In this document: positions 1-7,328 of the stretch, in pieces
Layout of the letters: each line of letters opens with the position of its first letter
How positions within the stretch are numbered: the first letter of the stretch is position 1
Source of the DNA: Gemmatimonadota bacterium
Lineage (GTDB): Bacteria > Gemmatimonadota > Gemmatimonadetes > Gemmatimonadales > Gemmatimonadaceae
Assembly (NCBI GenBank): GCA_016182795.1
Contig: JACPFW010000015.1
Span: forward strand, 1-64,000
Direction: 5' to 3'
Length of the DNA: 64,000 nt
The notes under the pieces: generated by a model
What the model saw: the letters and a program-made list of their open reading frames with translations, nothing else
What the model was told of the DNA's origin: nothing
Databases searched by the model: none
Made by a program: the position numbers and the translations under genes

Positions 1-229
1 GCTCCAACTGCTTGAGCCGCTCGCGCTCTTCGGTGGTCAGCCCCGGCCGCTGGCCCGTATCCCGCTCGGTCTGCCGCACCCAGGACCGCAGGGTCTCGGG
101 ATTACACCCGATCTTCGCCGCGATGGACGTGATCGTGGCCCCCTGGGAGGTATGCTCCGCGGTGTGCTCGAACACCATCCGGACGGCCCGATCCTGCACT
201 TCGGGGGAGTACTTTGATGATCGTCGCAT
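1..229 (-). CDS. IS3-family transposase OrfA (partial at left edge)
   Basis: The frame starts with ATG at 229 and runs off the left edge after 76 codons. The translation begins MRRSSKYSPEVQDRAVRMV and contains the helix-turn-helix segment ITSIAAKIGCNPETLRSWV. It then enters the start of the leucine-zipper region (LTTEERERLKQLE). This is the standard N-terminal half of IS3 OrfA, which binds the element's inverted repeats and in intact elements is joined to OrfB by -1 frameshifting. No defect is visible in the part present. Confidence 0.88.
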   Translation of the reverse strand, partial: MRRSSKYSPEVQDRAVRMVFEHTAEHTSQGATITSIAAKIGCNPETLRSWVRQTERDTGQRPGLTTEERERLKQLE

Positions 230-280
230 GACTCCAAATCTCCCAAGGATCGGAGCCTCCGGGAATCCCGGGGCGATTCA
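1..280 (-). mobile_element. Partial IS3-family insertion sequence (one end)
   Basis: The first 280 bases hold one end of an IS3-family element, read on the minus strand. The terminus is at 280 and begins TGAATCGCCCCGGGATTCC on the minus strand. That is the TGA-plus-C/G-rich end typical of this family, and it lies about 50 bp before an OrfA start. The rest of the element (OrfB and the other inverted repeat) lies left of the window, so subgroup, target duplication and intactness cannot be judged. Confidence 0.85.
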
Positions 281-379
281 GAGAGGTGTTCCCCGGCGAT
301 CGTGGTCTCGTTGGTAGCGGCACCTCGCACACGCCCTCAGAGCGCCACTTCTACCTCATTCCGTGAGCTCGCTCTCGCC

Positions 380-1039
380 ATGACCTTTGTCCGCAGGATC
401 TTGCCTCATTTGCTCGATGTTGCCACCGGGGCGCTTCTTCTCATTGCCGTCCTGCTTCTCGCACGTCCCGGCTCCGGCGTGCGTGCATGGATCGACGACT
501 GGCGAACCACGCGTCAACAGCGACGCGAAGTGCAGGCGGCATGGAGTGTGATGGTGCAGTCCGCGATGCCGCTCTATGAGGCGGTCGAGCCTCCGCGCGT
601 CTTTCTCTTCACTGACTATCAGTGTCCATTCTGCCGTGAAGTTGAAGCTGCCGTTGCAAGTGCTGTGAGTGCTGGCGCTCGCATCGCCGTCATTCAGATG
701 CCGATCAAGTCGATCCACCCTCTGGCCTCCGCCGCCGCGAGGGCAACGTTGTGTGCGAGGCATCAAGGCAGGGGACAGCGCATGCATTCAACACTGATGA
801 CCGCAACCGGTTGGCAACGCGACTCGTCGTGGGTGCGACAAGCAGTTGAGGCAGGTGTGCGCGACACGGTTGCGTTCGAGAAGTGTATGAAGGCCGCCGA
901 GACGGCAAAGGTACTTGAGGCGCAGATGGCATTGGCAGCACGCCTTCGCATCTCGAACACACCCACGTTCGTCAGCGTATCTCATCGAAAGGTGGGCGTG
1001 CTCACCTCGACAGCCTTACTCGCTCTCGATTCCAACTGA
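380..1039 (+). CDS. DsbA-like thiol:disulfide oxidoreductase, membrane-anchored
   Basis: This 219-aa protein has one N-terminal membrane segment (about residues 14-28) and a thioredoxin-fold domain opening with FTDYQCPFC. C82 and C85 form the CPFC redox pair. A TPTF segment near the C-terminus matches the cis-Pro loop of DsbA/DsbG-like proteins. The expected role is oxidising or isomerising disulfides of exported proteins. ATG380 was chosen because the preceding 26 in-frame codons are not protein-like and the hydrophobic anchor follows directly. It sits beside an IS end and small exported proteins, and no clear operon partner is visible. Confidence 0.8.
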   Translation: MTFVRRILPHLLDVATGALLLIAVLLLARPGSGVRAWIDDWRTTRQQRREVQAAWSVMVQSAMPLYEAVEPPRVFLFTDYQCPFCREVEAAVASAVSAGARIAVIQMPIKSIHPLASAAARATLCARHQGRGQRMHSTLMTATGWQRDSSWVRQAVEAGVRDTVAFEKCMKAAETAKVLEAQMALAARLRISNTPTFVSVSHRKVGVLTSTALLALDSN

Positions 1040-1220
1040 GCGCTCCGTAGGCCCTCGTGCGGACGCGTCGCGCGTTGCACGGCGGACACGTCCGCTCGGG
1101 AGCACGCGGCCATCGCGTTGAGGGGGTGACGGTGAGTGATGAGCACATGAGCGGCCATTGCGTATTCGCGATATACGGGAAGCGTACCCTGATGAAGCGT
1201 TCGTCGGGCATAGGGGAACG

Positions 1221-1790
1221 ATGAGAGACTCTCGAACAACATTCAAACGCTCAGTTCTGGGAGTGGTGCTTCTGGCGGGACTGGCGACTGCGATCGCAGG
1301 TGTTCGCACGCACGCGAGGGTGCCGACGCCGCCGCCACCGCCGCGACTTCCGCGCGAACTCATCGGCGAGTGGATTCAGGTCTATCCGGCAGAAGGGGCG
1401 CTCTCACGCGTGTACCTGCGGTCCGATAGCACGCTCAGAATCGCTGGTTCAACAACGGTATTCGAGTCACGTGCCGAGTTTCCCGACGGCCTAAAGCCGG
1501 ACCATTGGTATGTTGACGCTCGGATCAGCTTGGGAGAGTTGTGTGTGGGCGAGAAGGCAAAGCGTCGAGGAGACTGCTATTTCGTACGCTTGATCGCGGA
1601 TACTCTTTGGTTCCTCGAACGCCGCTGGCCAGTTCTTGTACGAGCGCGTGAGGGGGCGCCATCACTGCAGGCTCCCTGGAGCGACACGCGTCTCCCAGCA
1701 CGAGTCACACCGAACAGCAATTCGTTTCGGCCGCCTGTGTCAGTGCGCGTATTTGGTAGGCTCCCCTCAATCCCTGACAGCATGAGGTGA
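1221..1790 (+). CDS. Hypothetical exported protein
   Basis: This 189-aa protein is of unknown family. It starts at ATG1221 behind AGGGGAA. A positively charged N-terminus and a hydrophobic stretch (VLGVVLLAGLATAIAGV) give an uncleaved anchor or signal peptide, followed by a proline run. A mature part with alternating polar and hydrophobic residues (RELIGEWIQVYPA, STLRIAG) recalls lipocalin-like beta proteins, but this is only an impression. The frame can open earlier at a TTG, which has no better ribosome site. No function is assigned. Confidence 0.55.
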   Translation: MRDSRTTFKRSVLGVVLLAGLATAIAGVRTHARVPTPPPPPRLPRELIGEWIQVYPAEGALSRVYLRSDSTLRIAGSTTVFESRAEFPDGLKPDHWYVDARISLGELCVGEKAKRRGDCYFVRLIADTLWFLERRWPVLVRAREGAPSLQAPWSDTRLPARVTPNSNSFRPPVSVRVFGRLPSIPDSMR

Positions 1791-1841
1791 ACCTGGCGGG
1801 CGCGTGCCGGCCGATTCGTCGCCCTGCGTTCTCCACGCGCC

Positions 1842-2624
1842 GTGAATGCTCCTGGCCGTCTCGATGAACTGAGTCCGGTGATACTGCCCTTCACAAACTC
1901 GGCCGAGGGCGAGAGGCGCGGTTCCACCGAGCGCTTCTCGTTGGACCACGACCCATCGGGTAGACACTTCGGTCGAGAAACGTTCACGCCCACGTGCTCT
2001 CGCCAGACGCCGATCCTTGACTCCCTGCAAAATCCCACGGGTAACTACACATGCACTGTCACAGACACGGTCGGGACTTGGGAAGAGCCGAACTACGTTC
2101 CTACAAATGTCGCGCACGCTATTGACCCACAGGGGCGATTCGCTATCGCCTACATTGGCGTGTGGAACATGGTTCGAAGCCTGGCGACGACTTGGTCGAC
2201 CTGCCCGGATTCTGGTTCAAACCCCCACCCCGATCAGTGCAAGCTCAGGACCGCCGATAGCGTTCTCACATCGCGCGTCGTCGCATGGACGGTGACGCGG
2301 GGTGGGGCGTGGTCTGCGCTATCGCTTCCGTCCGTTGCAGCCTCAACGGCTGAACTCTGGGGTATGGCAATAGGTGAATCCGGCCGCGAACTGATGGTCC
2401 AAGTCGGTCGATTCGTCTGGGATAGGCGTAATGGAGGAAGTGCCTGCACGGCGACGCGACACGAATGGATCGACCTGCAGACTTCGCCCGGAAGCATGCT
2501 GTATACCCGGCCGGTAGCCGACGAACAGCTCTGCGACGGCGGCTACTCTTCGGAGGCAATGGGTGCGGCGCTGCGCAACCAGCCGGCAGGAAAGAACTCA
2601 CTCAGGAAACCGCCTGGACGATGA
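1842..2624 (+). CDS. Hypothetical protein, likely 5'-incomplete or GTG-started
   Basis: The frame opens at GTG1842 and encodes 260 aa with no recognised domain and no signal peptide. The mature-looking body contains several Cys residues and strings such as HAIDPQGRFAIAYIG and ELWGMAIGESGRELMVQVGRFVW. These read like beta-repeat segments of a secreted protein. The lack of an export signal among exported neighbours suggests that the true 5' end is lost or frameshifted. The coding call rests on frame length and amino-acid texture only. Confidence 0.45.
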   Translation: MNAPGRLDELSPVILPFTNSAEGERRGSTERFSLDHDPSGRHFGRETFTPTCSRQTPILDSLQNPTGNYTCTVTDTVGTWEEPNYVPTNVAHAIDPQGRFAIAYIGVWNMVRSLATTWSTCPDSGSNPHPDQCKLRTADSVLTSRVVAWTVTRGGAWSALSLPSVAASTAELWGMAIGESGRELMVQVGRFVWDRRNGGSACTATRHEWIDLQTSPGSMLYTRPVADEQLCDGGYSSEAMGAALRNQPAGKNSLRKPPGR

Positions 2625-2648
2625 CGGACCTCTCAATCAGGAGGAACC

Positions 2649-3161
2649 ATGAGTATCACTCGCGGTGTACTTGGTACTGCCCTCTGTGCGGTCGCAGCTA
2701 CGTCAAGCCTTTCGGTCGCCCACACCGTATCGGCGGCACCTCAGTCTAACTCCCCTCACGATTCCATTGTCGTGCTGCACAAATCGTTTCAGAACAATGT
2801 GACTACCCGAGTGAGGCGGATTGTGCGAACCCAAAAGACCCTTGATAGTCTTTGGCGACTGGCGGCTCCGGGGGAAGGCGCCGCGCCGCGCGTCGCGTTT
2901 GATCGGCATGATGTGATCGTCGCGGCGCTGGGCGATAAGCCAACAACGCACTATGAAGTCCGAGTAGTGAACGTCGAGGTGTTAGCGTCGGAAGAGGTTG
3001 TTTTTATTGAAACGACTGCGCCGCCGGTGCAGTGCATTACGGGTGACATGGTCACGCAGCCACTTACGATCGTGCGATTTCCCAGGCCGGCAACTGGTGC
3101 CACTCGAAACAATGTCAGATTCGTCGACCTACCGGTGCGCAAGGTGTGCGTGAGGCCGTAA
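2649..3161 (+). CDS. Exported PrcB-like domain protein
   Basis: This 170-aa protein starts at ATG2649 behind AGGAGGAA. A signal peptide (residues 1 to about 29, ending VSAAP) precedes a compact domain. Its core pattern is a beta strand DVIVAALGDKPTTHYEVRV, then PPVQC and LTIVRFPRP. This resembles the C-terminal domain of PrcB, a small periplasmic domain of unknown activity found in many exported proteins. It lies 24 bp after the preceding unknown gene and may be co-transcribed with it. The family call is by motif memory only. Confidence 0.6.
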   Translation: MSITRGVLGTALCAVAATSSLSVAHTVSAAPQSNSPHDSIVVLHKSFQNNVTTRVRRIVRTQKTLDSLWRLAAPGEGAAPRVAFDRHDVIVAALGDKPTTHYEVRVVNVEVLASEEVVFIETTAPPVQCITGDMVTQPLTIVRFPRPATGATRNNVRFVDLPVRKVCVRP

Positions 3162-3453
3162 CGCCGCAGTGGTGCTAAAGGAGGGGGTGGTAGTTCGCCG
3201 GAGACGTCGGGTCGCGGAACGCAGCGACGCCGAGAGCAGTCAATGCAGCGCCAATCAGAGCCTATGGTGTCTGTTCATGATGGGGCCTCCGAGAGAATCC
3301 GAAATGCCTCGCTCGGGAGTGCGGCGCGCTCGATAGGCGGCGGGCCCGGACGCAAGATCCCGACTAGTGCCCGCGCCGGCGTCTCAAGGCAAAGCGTCGC
3401 AGCGTATCGCCGATCGTCGACATGCTTCCTGGCGACGCAGCTCCGCCCTCGGT

Positions 3454-3705
3454 TCACGATGACCCATCGCTTCCGGAATCGGAGCCAGTCGATTCGATGC
3501 GCGGCCGGATCGATCGCTGCATGGCCGGAGTGAGCGAATCGAAGAGCCCGCGCGCGACCTGTCGCTTGGTCCGGCGTTCTGACTCGCTCATCTCACCGGA
3601 CTTGAGGTCCTCGACGAGTGGGAGAAGCGTCAGGTAGCGAGCGTGCGGGTTCGCGAGGGGCGGGATGAAGAGTCGGTGGCGGGGGACGCGCGACGGGCGG
3701 AACAT
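3454..3705 (-). CDS. Small hypothetical protein, paralogue of the 4816-5076 product
   Basis: This 83-aa protein begins with ATG at 3705 behind a clean AAGGGAG on the minus strand. Its core (RYLTLLPLVEDLKSG, then KRQVARGLFDSLTPAMQ) aligns with the core of the small protein on the other side of the exonuclease gene (LLALALVSDQL, then QRVARGLYRSLSDASR). The shared pattern is a helical ARGL-x-x-SL block. No known family is recognised. Its placement with exonuclease and HipAB genes suggests a mobile-element accessory role, which is an inference. Confidence 0.55.
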   Translation of the reverse strand: MFRPSRVPRHRLFIPPLANPHARYLTLLPLVEDLKSGEMSESERRTKRQVARGLFDSLTPAMQRSIRPRIESTGSDSGSDGSS

Positions 3706-3837
3706 GGTAGGACTCCCTTGTTGTGGGGCCGGCATGGTGCCGGTTACGGAGTCCTGCGCGTGCGCCGAGGGACGTACGAATCGGGCGTCCAAGAAGGCCC
3801 GCGCCCCGACAGAGACGCTGTCGGGGCGCGAGCTTCG

Positions 3838-4725
3838 TTACCCGGCGGTCGGGTCCGCTGCGAAGCGCTGATGGAGGGGCAGCGGCGTCGCCCGAGGGCT
3901 GATGCCGATCAGTTCGTTCAGCCAACGCCGCTCCGCGTCGACTTGGTCCGTGACCACGTCTCGGTACCAGACGCGGCGCTCCGGACTCCACCGATACCCG
4001 CGCTCCTTGAGGGCATGGCGGTCGTCGAAGGGCGCTCGCTCCGCCCACAGACGGATCACGGGGGTGCGCGCCGCCTCAATGAGGCAAGAGAGCACGGAAC
4101 GCGCTGAGACGGGCAGCTTGGCCGCCAGGAGGTCGGCGAGCACCTCCGTGTCCTCCGTCGCATCATGCGCGCGGTAGAACTTCCCGCACATCTCCTGCAC
4201 CAGCCAGTCGAGCTTCTGATTGGCGAATCCCTCGTCCATCCACGCCACGTCCCGCCACGTGCACGCCCAAAGCCTGTCACGGAACACCGGCAGTCGCTTC
4301 TCCAGAAACGGTCGGTCGAAGCCGGCATTGTGGGCGATCACGAGCGACGCTTGGTCTGCGATGGCGCTCGCCTCGGCGTCGTCGATGCGCTGGCCCTGGA
4401 GGTCAGCGTCGCGGAGTCCGGTGAGCGCCGTAATGACGGGCTCGGGCGGCCGGCCGGGATCTTCAAGCCATGTGCGGCACGGTTCGGCACGTATAATGGT
4501 GCCGTCCGGCAGGAAGTCGACCGCGACCATCGCAAGCTGAATGATGCGATCGCGCTCGTGGTTCATGCCGGTCGTCTCGACATCGACGAGCAGCGCGCGC
4601 TCGGCGCCCGCGAGCGGATGTTCGGGCCAGTCCCGACGCGGGGTGAAGCGCTCGACGACCTTGTAGTCGCCGCACGCTCGCAGGGCCTTCGCCATCGTGT
4701 GGTACGTCGAACGATGGACATGCAT
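3838..4725 (-). CDS. DnaQ-like 3'-5' exonuclease (DEDDh) with C-terminal DUF5710-like module
   Basis: This 295-aa protein has all DEDDh exonuclease motifs: DVETTG (D48, E50), HNAGFD (D137) and HDATED (H187, D192). They span about residues 43-205, as in DnaQ, epsilon and RNase T. A C-terminal segment (FDDRHALKERGYRWS followed by VWYRDV) resembles the short DUF5710 module seen in plasmid and phage enzymes. The start ATG4725 has a strong AAGGAGG ribosome site. The absence of polymerase genes and the flanking small paralogues suggest a mobile-element nuclease rather than the replicative proofreader. Confidence 0.88.
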   Translation of the reverse strand: MHVHRSTYHTMAKALRACGDYKVVERFTPRRDWPEHPLAGAERALLVDVETTGMNHERDRIIQLAMVAVDFLPDGTIIRAEPCRTWLEDPGRPPEPVITALTGLRDADLQGQRIDDAEASAIADQASLVIAHNAGFDRPFLEKRLPVFRDRLWACTWRDVAWMDEGFANQKLDWLVQEMCGKFYRAHDATEDTEVLADLLAAKLPVSARSVLSCLIEAARTPVIRLWAERAPFDDRHALKERGYRWSPERRVWYRDVVTDQVDAERRWLNELIGISPRATPLPLHQRFAADPTAG

Positions 4726-4815
4726 GATAGCCTCCTTCGGGGGAAGTGTTGCCGGCAGCGAGGCCGGTGGCCGTGCGGGCCCCGCTCCAGGCGAGCCCGC
4801 GCGGCCCAGCGGGTG

Positions 4816-5076
4816 TCAGCGATGCTGGTGCCGGAGCTGATGACTGCGGGCGGCGGGATACCGTTCGTGCAGGTGCCGCGCGTACGTCGTCCGTGAGGCA
4901 TCCGACAGGGAGCGGTACAGGCCGCGAGCGACGCGCTGGAGGGCACGGCGCTGCTTGGCGGGCAGCTGGTCTCGACCCAGGATCAGCTGGTCGGAGACGA
5001 GAGCGAGCGCGAGGAGGCGCGCGCCGCGCTTGCTGGGGGCGCCGTCAGGCGCCTTGGAAACGGTGGTGCGATGCAT
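4816..5076 (-). CDS. Small hypothetical protein, paralogue of the 3454-3705 product
   Basis: This 86-aa protein starts at ATG5076 with GGAG 5-6 bases upstream. A longer frame upstream (to 5280) is Ala/Pro-rich and not convincing. The body is basic and helical (LLALALVSDQLI, QRVARGLYRSLSDASR, ending in a His-rich tail). It shares its core with the small protein at 3454-3705, so the exonuclease gene lies between two copies of one small-protein family. It lies 90 bp upstream of the exonuclease on the same strand and may form an operon with it. Confidence 0.5.
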   Translation of the reverse strand: MHRTTVSKAPDGAPSKRGARLLALALVSDQLILGRDQLPAKQRRALQRVARGLYRSLSDASRTTYARHLHERYPAARSHQLRHQHR

Positions 5077-5256
5077 GGGCACTCCGAATCGAGGAACGCC
5101 GCCCACCGGGGAGTCCGGGAGCGGCGTTACGGGGTGCACCTGCGCCGGAGCGTCACCGTTCGCTTTTCCAGCGGCAGCCACCTTGCGATCCTGAGGCTCG
5201 CCGCAGGCGTCGGCGTGGGTTCGCTGAGAGGCAGTCTTGCGAGCAACGTCATTAGT

Positions 5257-5266
5257 GCCTAATATT
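5257..5266. repeat. 10-bp direct repeat copy A upstream of hipBA
   Basis: The sequence GCCTAATATT at 5257-5266 recurs exactly at 7084-7093. The two copies bracket the hipB-hipA pair in AT-rich patches that stand out from the GC-rich surroundings. They could be boundaries of a transferred unit or HipB operator-like sequences. Confidence 0.4.
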
Positions 5267-5306
5267 CTAGTCACTGTCAAGCACCAAACATCCTTATTTA
5301 GTCTTT

Positions 5307-5639
5307 ATGCGCCTGTCCGCTGCTGCTCGCCTTTCCCCGTCGGTCCGCCGCTCGCTGACAAAGTTTGGGCGGGATATCCGTGCGGCCCGCATCCGGCGGC
5401 GTCTGACCGCGCGCATGATGGCCGAGCGGGTCGGAGTCGCCCTCGAGACCTACCGTCGGGTCGAACGCGGCGATCCCGGCACGAGCGTGGCCACCTACGC
5501 GAGCGTGCTCTTCGTGCTGGGCTTCGGCACGCCGCTCGCCGTCATGGCAGATGTCGCCCACGACCAGCAGGGGCAGATGCTGGACGACGCACGGCTGCCG
5601 CAGCGCGTGCGCGCGCGCCGCGAGGCGAAGCCGCTGTGA
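5307..5639 (+). CDS. hipB: HipB-like XRE-family antitoxin/repressor
   Basis: This 110-aa DNA-binding protein has a Cro/XRE helix-turn-helix: FGRDIRAARIRRRLTARMM, then GVALETYRRVERGDPGTS. It is followed directly by hipA with a 4-base overlap, the normal hipBA arrangement in which HipB binds HipA and represses the operon. The AT-rich stretch 5245-5306 upstream is the likely promoter and operator. The protein is slightly longer than E. coli HipB because of an N-terminal extension. ATG5307 is the first start. Confidence 0.82.
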   Translation: MRLSAAARLSPSVRRSLTKFGRDIRAARIRRRLTARMMAERVGVALETYRRVERGDPGTSVATYASVLFVLGFGTPLAVMADVAHDQQGQMLDDARLPQRVRARREAKPL

Positions 5640-6913
5640 AGCGTGCCCTCGACGTCTGCCTCGGCAACGCCGGCGTCCGCATCGGCATGCTGCGCTACGA
5701 GCAGGACGGCTCGCGGGAACATGCGTCGTTCGCGTACGACGAGGCGTGGCGCACGTCGGCCGACGCGTTCCCGCTCGATCCCACCCTCCCGCTCGTCGCC
5801 GGTCCGCAGTTCCATCGGAAGGAACGCGGCGGGTCACTCTTTCACCTCGCCATCGCCGACACGGAACCGGACGGCTGGGGCCGAACGGTGATCCGGCGGG
5901 ACGCCGCCAAGCGCCGCGCCGCCGCACGGGCGGCGGGGCAGGCGGTGCCTGCTATCGAGGGCGAACTCGACTATCTGCTAGGCGTGGATGACTTGTGCCG
6001 AGTGGGGGCGTTGCGCTTCCGCGATGAACGCGGCGTCTTCTGGCGTCCGAGTGCGGACGGCCATCGCACGACACCGCCCCTCATCGAATTGGCCGATCTC
6101 TACGCGGCCTCGCGCGCCGTTGAACAGGAGACGGAGACATCGGCCGACCTCGCGTACCTGCTCGGGCGGGGCACGTCGCTGGGCGGACTGCGTCCAAAGT
6201 GCAACGTCATCGATGACCAGGGCCTCCTGAGCCTCGCGAAGTTCCCCAGCGTGCAGGACACGCGAGCAGTCACCAGGGGCGAGGTCTTGGCGTTGCACTT
6301 GGCGGCGGCGGCGGGGATTGACGCGTCCGAGGCGTGCCTCGTGATGGCCAGCGATGTCCCAGTGACCGTCGTGCGGCGCTTCGACCGGACCGCCGATGGG
6401 GCGCGCTTCATGTACGTCTCGGCAGCGACCATGCTCGGCGTGGAACATGGCGCCAGCGGCGACCACAGCTACCTCGAGTTGGTGGATGTCATCCGCCGGT
6501 ACGGGGCCGACGCGAAGCGTGATTGCGCGGAGCTGTTCCGGCGCATCGCCTTCACGGTGCTCATCAACAACGTCGACGATCACCTGCGGAACCACGGCTT
6601 CCTGTACGCCGGACATGGCAACTGGCGCCTCGCGCCGGCGTTCGACATCAACCCATTCCCCGAGCGGGTACGGGAACTGAAGACGTGGATTTCAGAGGAG
6701 GCGGGACCGGTCGCCTCGATCACGGCGCTGCTTCGAGCCGCCCCATACTTCGGCCTCACATCGGCACGCGCGGCCGAGATCGTGCGCCAGGTGGAGGCGG
6801 TGGTAGGCACGTGGCGCGTGGTTGGCGCGCGCCTGGGGATGAGTGATCGCGATCTCGAGCAGGTCGAGGCGGCGTTCGAGCATTCCGACCGCGAGGTCGC
6901 ACGGACGGCGTGA
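5636..6913 (+). CDS. hipA: HipA-like Ser/Thr kinase toxin
   Basis: GTG5636 overlaps the hipB stop (GTGA). The 425-aa product has the HipA features: an N-terminal subdomain, a SLGGLRPKCN nucleotide-binding segment, the conserved LLSLAKF lysine region, the catalytic NNVDDHLRNH (D314, N319) and the metal-binding APAFDINP (D337). HipA kinases phosphorylate aminoacyl-tRNA synthetases and induce persistence. Length and motifs look intact. The frame is open further upstream through hipB, but that part is only an alternative reading of hipB. Confidence 0.88.
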   Translation: MKRALDVCLGNAGVRIGMLRYEQDGSREHASFAYDEAWRTSADAFPLDPTLPLVAGPQFHRKERGGSLFHLAIADTEPDGWGRTVIRRDAAKRRAAARAAGQAVPAIEGELDYLLGVDDLCRVGALRFRDERGVFWRPSADGHRTTPPLIELADLYAASRAVEQETETSADLAYLLGRGTSLGGLRPKCNVIDDQGLLSLAKFPSVQDTRAVTRGEVLALHLAAAAGIDASEACLVMASDVPVTVVRRFDRTADGARFMYVSAATMLGVEHGASGDHSYLELVDVIRRYGADAKRDCAELFRRIAFTVLINNVDDHLRNHGFLYAGHGNWRLAPAFDINPFPERVRELKTWISEEAGPVASITALLRAAPYFGLTSARAAEIVRQVEAVVGTWRVVGARLGMSDRDLEQVEAAFEHSDREVARTA

Positions 6914-7328
6914 CCGCACTCTTGCCACCTCTTGGCTCGACCCGCAGCGTCGCGAGATGGCCCCGACCGCCACGCTTGACGTCCCATGCCCGGCCTTCGC
7001 CGGTTACACAACCCCAACGCCGTACGCCCAGTGGCACCGACCGGGCCGCGATATTACGCTCAGCGTGTAATACGCATAATGTCGCCTAATATTTTCCAAT
7101 ATCGACCGGTCGATCCGCGCAAAACCCGATGGTATCCAAGCAAGGGCGGTGCGACCGAGCGGTCGGGCACAACACAGTCCTGAAGACGGCGCCGAGTTCC
7201 TCACGAGAGAACCGAAGCTGTGAGAACGGCACAAGGCGACAATCTCCGTGGTGTAACCACGAGGGCGTCATCGGTGATCATCGCCACGCGGAGCCTCAGT
7301 CGCGCGTGACCAAGAAATGGAGCGCGTG
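6914..7328. other. Intergenic gap between hipA and the STAND gene
   Basis: These 415 bp contain no convincing gene. They hold an imperfect inverted repeat around 7053-7072 (TATTACGCTCAGCGTGTAAT) and the second GCCTAATATT copy. Local composition falls in GC at 7050-7100. The genes on either side converge here (hipA plus, STAND gene minus), so the inverted repeat may mark a transcription end or an insertion boundary. Confidence 0.35.
7084..7093. repeat. 10-bp direct repeat copy B downstream of hipBA
   Basis: This is an exact copy of GCCTAATATT found at 5257-5266. The two copies are 1.8 kb apart and enclose hipBA completely. Confidence 0.4.
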
